Positions 26,434 to 30,623 of a stretch of DNA of 30,623 nucleotides are shown here, piece after piece; the stretch's first letter is position 1, and each line of letters starts with the position of its first letter. A model generated the notes under the pieces. The model had not been told where the DNA came from. It ran no database searches and saw only the letters and a program-made list of their open reading frames with translations. The stretch comes from a virus: IMG/VR virus record IMGVR_UViG_3300043465_001355, positions 1 to 30,623 of that record; one strand, written 5' to 3'. The position numbers were made by a program, and so were the translations under genes.

Positions 26434-28972
26434 CTGCAACTACACATTCAAGACCGCAGAGGGCGAGGTCACCATCAGGGGGATGGCCGAGATGAAGGCC
26501 TTCTTGGCATTGAATGGTGTGGATGCGATTGAAGGCGCTGGCCCCGATGTGATGGCCAGCAATCGCGCGCAACTCACGGGCTGGCGCGACGAGGCTGGCC
26601 GCGTGCGCTTCAAGCCTGGCGCTGTGGCCTACCGCTACGCTGCTGACATCGCCAACTCTCTGCTGGAAAAGACCCCCCTGATCGGCTCGCTTAAGCCCAT
26701 TGACAAGGATCTGTCGCTGGCCATGCGGCGGATGAAGAATGAGATTGAGAAGGCGCAGAACCTAACCGCTGGCGTAGCCACCAAGCTGGGCGAGCTGCCC
26801 GAGGATGAGCGCCTGCTGATCAGCGACGTGATTGAGGGTGAACTCAAGCGCGGCGTCAAGCCCGCCAAGCGTGTGTTGGACATCGCCGCTTCCATGCAGT
26901 CGATCATGTCCGAGCAAAGCGCTGAACTGGTGCGCCTGGGCATGCTGAGTTCTGATGCCGCTGGCCGATGGGATGGTAAGTATCTGCCACGCTTCTATGA
27001 GAAGTCGCTGCTGGATGAAGCCGGCCAGTGGGCTAAGGCGGCAAAGCAGTTGCTTGGCCGGAAGAAGACGATGCAGGGCATCAAAGGCTCAAGCCTGAAG
27101 GGTCGTGGCATCTTTGAGACCATCCCAGTGGATGAACTGGAGGCTTGGGTCGCCAACGGCTGGGAAGAGCGCGATGCCAAGTTTGACCCGGCAGTTGACA
27201 CTGAGGTCACCGTCTGGCGCGACTACAGCCGGGCTGAGCGTGAAGACATGGGCGAGATCCGCGACGCCATGTTCCGATTCGTCATGGGCTACATGAGAAG
27301 CCAGCGCGACGTGGCGCTGGGTCGCCTGTACGAGAACCTGGCAGGCTCCATTGCCAGCAAGTCTGAGAAAGAGGGCTATGTCCAGGTCCCCAAGACCAAC
27401 ATTGAGGACACCACCGCACCCCGGTACGGCAAGCTGGCCGGCAAGTGGGTCCCGCAAGAGGTGCTGGATCACTTAAGCGCGTTTGACGGCAGCATGGAAA
27501 GCGACCTGCTGAAGGTGTACCGCAAGGGCCTGTCCATGTGGAAGGAAGGCAAGACGGTGCTCAACCCGGTCGCGCACGCCAACAACGTGCTGTCCAACCT
27601 GACCATGGCCCACTTCGCTGGTGTCTCGTATTGGGACGTCAACAAGTACCTGGGCACCGTCCGCGACATCGTCAAGGGCGGCCCGATGTTGGCCGAGGCC
27701 CGCGAGGATGGCTTGTTCGGTGGCACCGTGTCGCAGGTTGAGCTGGTCAGCATGCTGCCGGACCAGCTCAAGGTGCTGGCTGCCAAAACTGAATCCAAGG
27801 TCGGCAAGAGTGTGGACACCGTGTGGAACGCGATGTCGTTCTTCCTGCGCAAGCCGCTCGGCGTGGCCTACGAGGCCGAGGATCTGTACTTCCGTTTCTT
27901 GATCTACCGCGACGCACGCGCTCGGGGAATGAAGTCAGAAGACGCGGTGACTTATGCGCAGCAGTACATCTTCACCTACGACGACCTGCCCAAGGGCGCA
28001 CGCACAATCCGCGACTCACCAGTCGGCATCCCGTTCTTCTCGTGGACGTACAAGGCGATCCCCATGATCGCCCGCACGGCGCTTGAGTACCCCTGGCGCA
28101 TGGCAGCCCCTGCGGCTGCGATGTACGCGGCCAACGCGGCCATGTACGCAATCGCTGCTGGCATGGGCGGCGAAGACGACGAACCATGGTGGGAGGTGAT
28201 GAAGCGTTACGTGACGGACCCTGAGTTCCGCGAGCAGGCCAAGCAGTTTGAGCGCAACGAGCGCAAGAACCTCCCAGAGTGGCAAAAGGGCTTCACCTCA
28301 ATCGGCACGCCGAAGGCAATTCGCTTGGGCACCGATGATCTGACTAACCTGCCCCTGTTCTTGGACGTGAGCCGGATCTTTCCAGGCGGCGATCTTGGCG
28401 ACTTCCACAACAACCTGGGGGGTGTGCCACTCCCGGCGTGGTTGACGCCAAACAACCCGGTTCTGACTAGCCTGACGGGCTTCTTGCAGAACAGGGACTC
28501 GTTCACTGGCAAAGACATTGTCAACGCCAAGCTGGACACTGGCGCCGAGAAGTCGGCAAAGTGGGGCGAGTATGCGTGGCGTCAGTTCGCGCCGGCCATT
28601 GCTCCGTTCAACTACCACTTTGACCGCACGATGAATGCCTTGGCCAACGCCACCGACACGACGATCAACGTGGGTCTTAAGGAGTACAGCGGCGTGGACA
28701 GGATGGGCCAGCCGGTGCAGCCAAAGTACGCAGCGATGCAGACCTTCGGCATCAAGGTGCGGCCGACGGATCTGGATGTGTCAGAGCAAATCGAAAAGTC
28801 GAGCCGCAAGCAATTGATACTTGAACTCGACAAGCAGATCCGGCAAATCAACCGCCTGGAGAACAAGGGCTACTACAGCGACGAGAGGGCCGAGAAGCTA
28901 AAAGAGCCTATCCGCGAGAAGCGGCAGTTCCTGAAAGAAGGCCTGACAATCGAGGGCGAAGAGCGAAAATAA
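26426..28972 (+). CDS. LPD38-like large polyvalent/ejection protein
   Basis: ATG 26426 is preferred because AGGAG (26414-26418) lies 7 bases upstream; it overlaps the ferritin-like gene by 8 bases. The 848-residue product opens with a small module ending in DVMASNRA (residues 41-48), the motif of the polyvalent protein. The N-terminal half is helical (IDKDLSLAMRRMKNEIEKAQNL and on). The middle carries TVLNPVAHANNVLSNLTMAHFAG (N380 to N391 core), the hallmark of the LPD38 domain, followed by RFLIYRDARARGM and SPVGIPFFSWTYKAIPMIARTALEYPWR. An Ala-rich possible membrane segment follows (AAPAAAMYAANAAMYAIAAGMGG). The C-terminus is a charged helix. LPD38 proteins are part of phage polyvalent/ejected proteins. 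Exact activity unknown. It closes the operon. Confidence 0.7.
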   Translation: MADCNYTFKTAEGEVTIRGMAEMKAFLALNGVDAIEGAGPDVMASNRAQLTGWRDEAGRVRFKPGAVAYRYAADIANSLLEKTPLIGSLKPIDKDLSLAMRRMKNEIEKAQNLTAGVATKLGELPEDERLLISDVIEGELKRGVKPAKRVLDIAASMQSIMSEQSAELVRLGMLSSDAAGRWDGKYLPRFYEKSLLDEAGQWAKAAKQLLGRKKTMQGIKGSSLKGRGIFETIPVDELEAWVANGWEERDAKFDPAVDTEVTVWRDYSRAEREDMGEIRDAMFRFVMGYMRSQRDVALGRLYENLAGSIASKSEKEGYVQVPKTNIEDTTAPRYGKLAGKWVPQEVLDHLSAFDGSMESDLLKVYRKGLSMWKEGKTVLNPVAHANNVLSNLTMAHFAGVSYWDVNKYLGTVRDIVKGGPMLAEAREDGLFGGTVSQVELVSMLPDQLKVLAAKTESKVGKSVDTVWNAMSFFLRKPLGVAYEAEDLYFRFLIYRDARARGMKSEDAVTYAQQYIFTYDDLPKGARTIRDSPVGIPFFSWTYKAIPMIARTALEYPWRMAAPAAAMYAANAAMYAIAAGMGGEDDEPWWEVMKRYVTDPEFREQAKQFERNERKNLPEWQKGFTSIGTPKAIRLGTDDLTNLPLFLDVSRIFPGGDLGDFHNNLGGVPLPAWLTPNNPVLTSLTGFLQNRDSFTGKDIVNAKLDTGAEKSAKWGEYAWRQFAPAIAPFNYHFDRTMNALANATDTTINVGLKEYSGVDRMGQPVQPKYAAMQTFGIKVRPTDLDVSEQIEKSSRKQLILELDKQIRQINRLENKGYYSDERAEKLKEPIREKRQFLKEGLTIEGEERK
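26546..26569 (+). other. Boundary motif DVMASNRA in the LPD38-like protein (residues 41-48)
   Basis: All eight residues match residues 2458-2465 of the polyvalent protein, encoded about 830 bases upstream, although the codons differ (GTG/GTC, AAT/AAC). The peptide is therefore conserved rather than recently copied. Confidence 0.55.
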
Positions 28973-28993
28973 AAAATGGGGCCACTGGCCCCC
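28966..28993 (-). terminator. Terminator between convergent operons
   Basis: GGGGCC (28978-28983) pairs with GGCCCC (28987-28992) around an ACT loop. On the minus strand the hairpin is followed by ATTTTTTATTTT, a strong T-rich tract, so it terminates the leftward MazG-like operon. On the plus strand there is no T tract, and it may only act as a weak stop for the virion operon whose last codon overlaps the A-rich side. Confidence 0.75.
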
Positions 28994-28997
28994 TTGA

Positions 28998-29444
28998 TCA
29001 GACGAACGGCCGCAGGTCTGGCGGCTTCCACCCGTCTGGCTTGCCGATCTTGCCGCCCTCCAGGATGACGGGCTTGCCATCCACCAGCTTGGCGTCGTTG
29101 CTTGCCAGCACGGCCTGGTCGGCGCTTGGCTTGTCGAGGTTTGCCATGTAGGCCACGCCGTTGCCGGTCACCTCGGCATCGCACAGGGCGTCCAGTGCGG
29201 CGGCGCGCAGGTGCGGCGGGATGTACACCGTCACCTCGCGCTGCTTGAGCTTCATGGCGAACCACTCAAGGTCCACCCGGGTGCGCTCCAGCAGCTTGCC
29301 GTAGCCTTCCTTGTGCGGCCGCAGCACCTCCAGGAACTCGCAGATCTCCTCGATGTGGCAGCCGATCTGGACCCCTAGGTCATCAGGGTTCGGTTCTTTG
29401 CCGCAGGCCTTGAGCCAGTCGGCGGTGCGCTGGTAGTTGGTCAT
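28998..29444 (-). CDS. MazG-like nucleotide pyrophosphohydrolase
   Basis: The ATG at 29444 gives 148 residues. It overlaps the upstream gene's stop (ATGA) and has GAGGAG upstream, so the longer frame to 29486 is not needed. The protein begins MTNYQRTADWLKACGK, then has HIEEICEFLEVL, an ExxE-type metal motif of the all-alpha NTP pyrophosphatase superfamily. Next is ALCDAEVTGNGVAYMANLDK, the second acidic helix. The tail (ASNDAKLVDGKPVILEGGKIGKPDGWKPPDL) is typical of phage MazG/HisE-like proteins. The family hydrolyses NTPs or (p)ppGpp-related nucleotides to monophosphate and pyrophosphate; the substrate here is unknown. Such genes are thought to adjust nucleotide pools or host starvation signals during infection. 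Confidence 0.7.
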   Translation of the reverse strand: MTNYQRTADWLKACGKEPNPDDLGVQIGCHIEEICEFLEVLRPHKEGYGKLLERTRVDLEWFAMKLKQREVTVYIPPHLRAAALDALCDAEVTGNGVAYMANLDKPSADQAVLASNDAKLVDGKPVILEGGKIGKPDGWKPPDLRPFV

Positions 29445-29704
29445 TCTGCGTCGCTCCTCAATTGCAAACAGATTTTGTTGAGGCAAGCCGCGACTTGATG
29501 TCCGGCGATTGCAAAGCGCGAAGCGTCTTGCTCATTCGCGTGATCTTTGAGTGCTTGCGATTCTTTTGTGTCGCCTGTAAGGCGCAGTATTTCGGACACG
29601 CAAAAAAGTGTGCGCAACTCTGATTGGCGCAACTTTTCACCTACATCCGTAATGCCCAATGGGTCATCGTGTGTTGGGTAGCGTGCCGCTTTGGCGTTGG
29701 TCAT
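29441..29704 (-). CDS. Small protein of unknown function, early operon
   Basis: This 87-residue soluble protein is coupled on both sides by ATGA overlaps (start at 29704, stop at 29441). The N-terminal segment TNAKAARYPTHDDPLGITDVGEKL is followed by a helical core (LRTLFCVSEILRLTGDTKESQALKDHANEQ) and a Cys-containing end (GHQVAACLNKICLQLRS). The codons are less GC-rich than its neighbours, which hints at a separate origin. No family was recognised. The tight operon with a nucleotide-metabolism gene suggests an early host-takeover or DNA-metabolism role, by context only. Confidence 0.55.
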   Translation of the reverse strand: MTNAKAARYPTHDDPLGITDVGEKLRQSELRTLFCVSEILRLTGDTKESQALKDHANEQDASRFAIAGHQVAACLNKICLQLRSDAE

Positions 29705-30009
29705 GCTTCACCCCCTTCTGCGTCGACGGACTTGGCACGCTGCCACTTGGGCAGGATCGGGTACATCTTGCCGTCGTGGTCGATGAGCATGGGCTCGGTC
29801 AGCTCATCCTTGCGAAGGACCGTGCAACCGTGGATTTCGCCAGGCTCAAACCCTTCCTCGACGTTCATCTCGGTGCGGAGATCCTCCATCCACCAGCCTG
29901 GCGCGGCGATGACGGGCAGCGGGGTCTCGCCCCACTTCTCGGGCGGGATCAGTTCCTTCAGCGCCTGCAGGCTGTGCTGCACGTTGGCGATCGCATACGT
30001 GGTGCTCAT
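29701..30009 (-). CDS. Hypothetical protein of about 102 residues
   Basis: The start is the ATG at 30009 (MSTTYAIANVQHSLQAL), overlapping the upstream gene by ATGA; the frame extends to 30054, but that part overlaps the previous gene. The stop overlaps the next start in the same way. The sequence is soluble and mixed alpha/beta, with LIPPEKWGETPLPVIAAPGWWMEDLRTEM and ending HDGKMYPILPKWQRAKSVDAEGGEA. Trp and acidic residues are frequent. No family was recognised, and no signal or membrane segment is present. Confidence 0.55.
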   Translation of the reverse strand: MSTTYAIANVQHSLQALKELIPPEKWGETPLPVIAAPGWWMEDLRTEMNVEEGFEPGEIHGCTVLRKDELTEPMLIDHDGKMYPILPKWQRAKSVDAEGGEA

Positions 30010-30623
30010 TGGTTGCTTTCGTAGTTGAAGCTGTCGGTGTCGCCCAGCCGCCACTTGGCATGCTGCTCGACGCGGTACTTCTTGGTGGCGACCTTGAAGT
30101 CAGGCCGCTTCATGTCCTGCGGGTTGAACGCAGGGTCGAAGAACTGGCAACGGTTGTTGGGCTGCAGCGCGAACTGTCCGTTGTCCAGCTTCAGCACGTT
30201 GTAGCTCTTGTGTTCATCGACCGACTCGCTGAACGTGAAGTCGGGGATGCGCGGGTCAGGGCTGCAGGTGTCCAGCGTGAACATGAACTCGCCCGGGTAG
30301 ACCTGCTTGTCCTTGGCGAAGAACTGCGCACGCAGGCCTTTGAGCAAGGGCTTCTCGACCACGGTGACGTGGTAGCTCAGCGCGTCCCAGATCTGCAGCA
30401 CATCAAGCGGCAGAGTGCCGTCTGTCTGGCCGCTCCAGGTGAACGCACTGATCGGCAGCTTGTCGAACAGCGCACCGTACTGCGGCAGGTAGGTCTCAAA
30501 GCGGAAGGCCTCGCCTTTGATGGACTTGACCGAGCACCAGATGCCCTCGACCAGCGGCGCATCCTTGTCGCACTGGAAGTCGTACAGGTACTCCGGCCGG
30601 ACCAGCACCTTGATGGGTGGGAG
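30006..30623 (-). CDS. Hypothetical phage protein (5' partial)
   Basis: The frame stays open to the right end of the window (LPPIKVLVRPEYLYDFQ), so the start is outside; the internal GTG at 30608 is probably not it. At least 205 residues. It appears as a beta-rich soluble protein: FRFETYLPQYGALFDKLPISAFTW, VVEKPLLKGLRAQFFAKDKQVYPGEFMFTLD, and an ending rich in Asp/Phe/Lys (PNNRCQFFDPAFNPQDMKRPDF). It heads, within view, a four-gene minus-strand operon with ATGA overlaps. The function is not recognised. Confidence 0.6.
   Translation of the reverse strand, partial: LPPIKVLVRPEYLYDFQCDKDAPLVEGIWCSVKSIKGEAFRFETYLPQYGALFDKLPISAFTWSGQTDGTLPLDVLQIWDALSYHVTVVEKPLLKGLRAQFFAKDKQVYPGEFMFTLDTCSPDPRIPDFTFSESVDEHKSYNVLKLDNGQFALQPNNRCQFFDPAFNPQDMKRPDFKVATKKYRVEQHAKWRLGDTDSFNYESNQ

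Noticed and set aside
24085-26439. A 784-codon open frame on the minus strand opposite the 3' part of the polyvalent gene and the ferritin-like gene
   Set aside because: Long antisense frames are expected opposite GC-rich-third-position genes. The product is rich in Leu/Val/His/Arg/Gly without domain logic, spans two well-supported sense genes, and has no operon context.
29441-30623. Anti-CRISPR or toxin-antitoxin interpretation of the small minus-strand genes
   Set aside because: Small size and operon position alone do not support it; no helix-turn-helix partner or known motif was found.

Overview
This window is the virion-assembly, lysis and ejection half of a tailed bacteriophage genome (or a prophage or metagenomic contig of one). 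A podovirus-type virion is suggested by an N4-gp56-type major capsid protein, a head-tail adaptor followed by a large nozzle-like protein, and no recognisable long-tail tape measure, sheath or tube genes. A Gram-negative host is indicated by a complete Rz/Rz1 spanin pair and a SAR-type endolysin. High GC with GC-rich third codon positions fits a betaproteobacterial (Burkholderiales-like) host, but that is inference from composition only. Terminase and portal genes are not in the window and probably lie upstream.

Layout, left to right. 1-2328 (+): 3' part of a trimeric tail fibre with YadA-like head repeats, then two small structural-type proteins. 2329-2462: promoter-like element, short leader and intrinsic terminator. 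2463-10683 (+): small pre-scaffold protein, scaffold, major capsid protein, two unknown head proteins, adaptor, nozzle and a long repetitive fibre. 10680-11705 (+): a seven-repeat beta-propeller protein. 11723-13499 (+): an unknown small protein, three small membrane proteins, SAR endolysin, and Rz with Rz1 wholly nested inside it. 13500-13612: a second promoter-like/leader/terminator element resembling the first. 13613-28972 (+): the presumed internal-virion/ejection block. It holds a protein with 29 uninterrupted 11-residue repeats, a GNAT-like protein, a membrane-active Gly/Ala-rich protein, two helical proteins, a 2530-residue polyvalent protein, a ferritin-like protein and an LPD38-like polyvalent protein. 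28966-28993: terminator hairpin between convergent operons. 28998-30623 (-): four genes chained by ATGA overlaps, including a MazG-like pyrophosphohydrolase, and running off the right end.

The genes work in order: capsid formation around a scaffold, neck and tail completion with two fibres and a propeller as receptor-binding parts, timed lysis, and a large set of proteins likely carried in the capsid and injected with the DNA.

The most unusual part is the 18340-28972 cluster. The giant polyvalent protein carries an HEVVH zincin-like motif and an HDAFGH metal-site-like motif. A recurring M-[FA]-S-N-R-A-type motif punctuates its modules and also occurs near the N-terminus of the LPD38-like protein two genes downstream. 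Its low-complexity linkers hide three small +1-frame genes with good Shine-Dalgarno sites. In those stretches the codon third-position GC signal switches from the giant frame to the nested frame. No tRNA, CRISPR array, insertion sequence or integrase was seen. No gap between genes exceeds about 135 bases.
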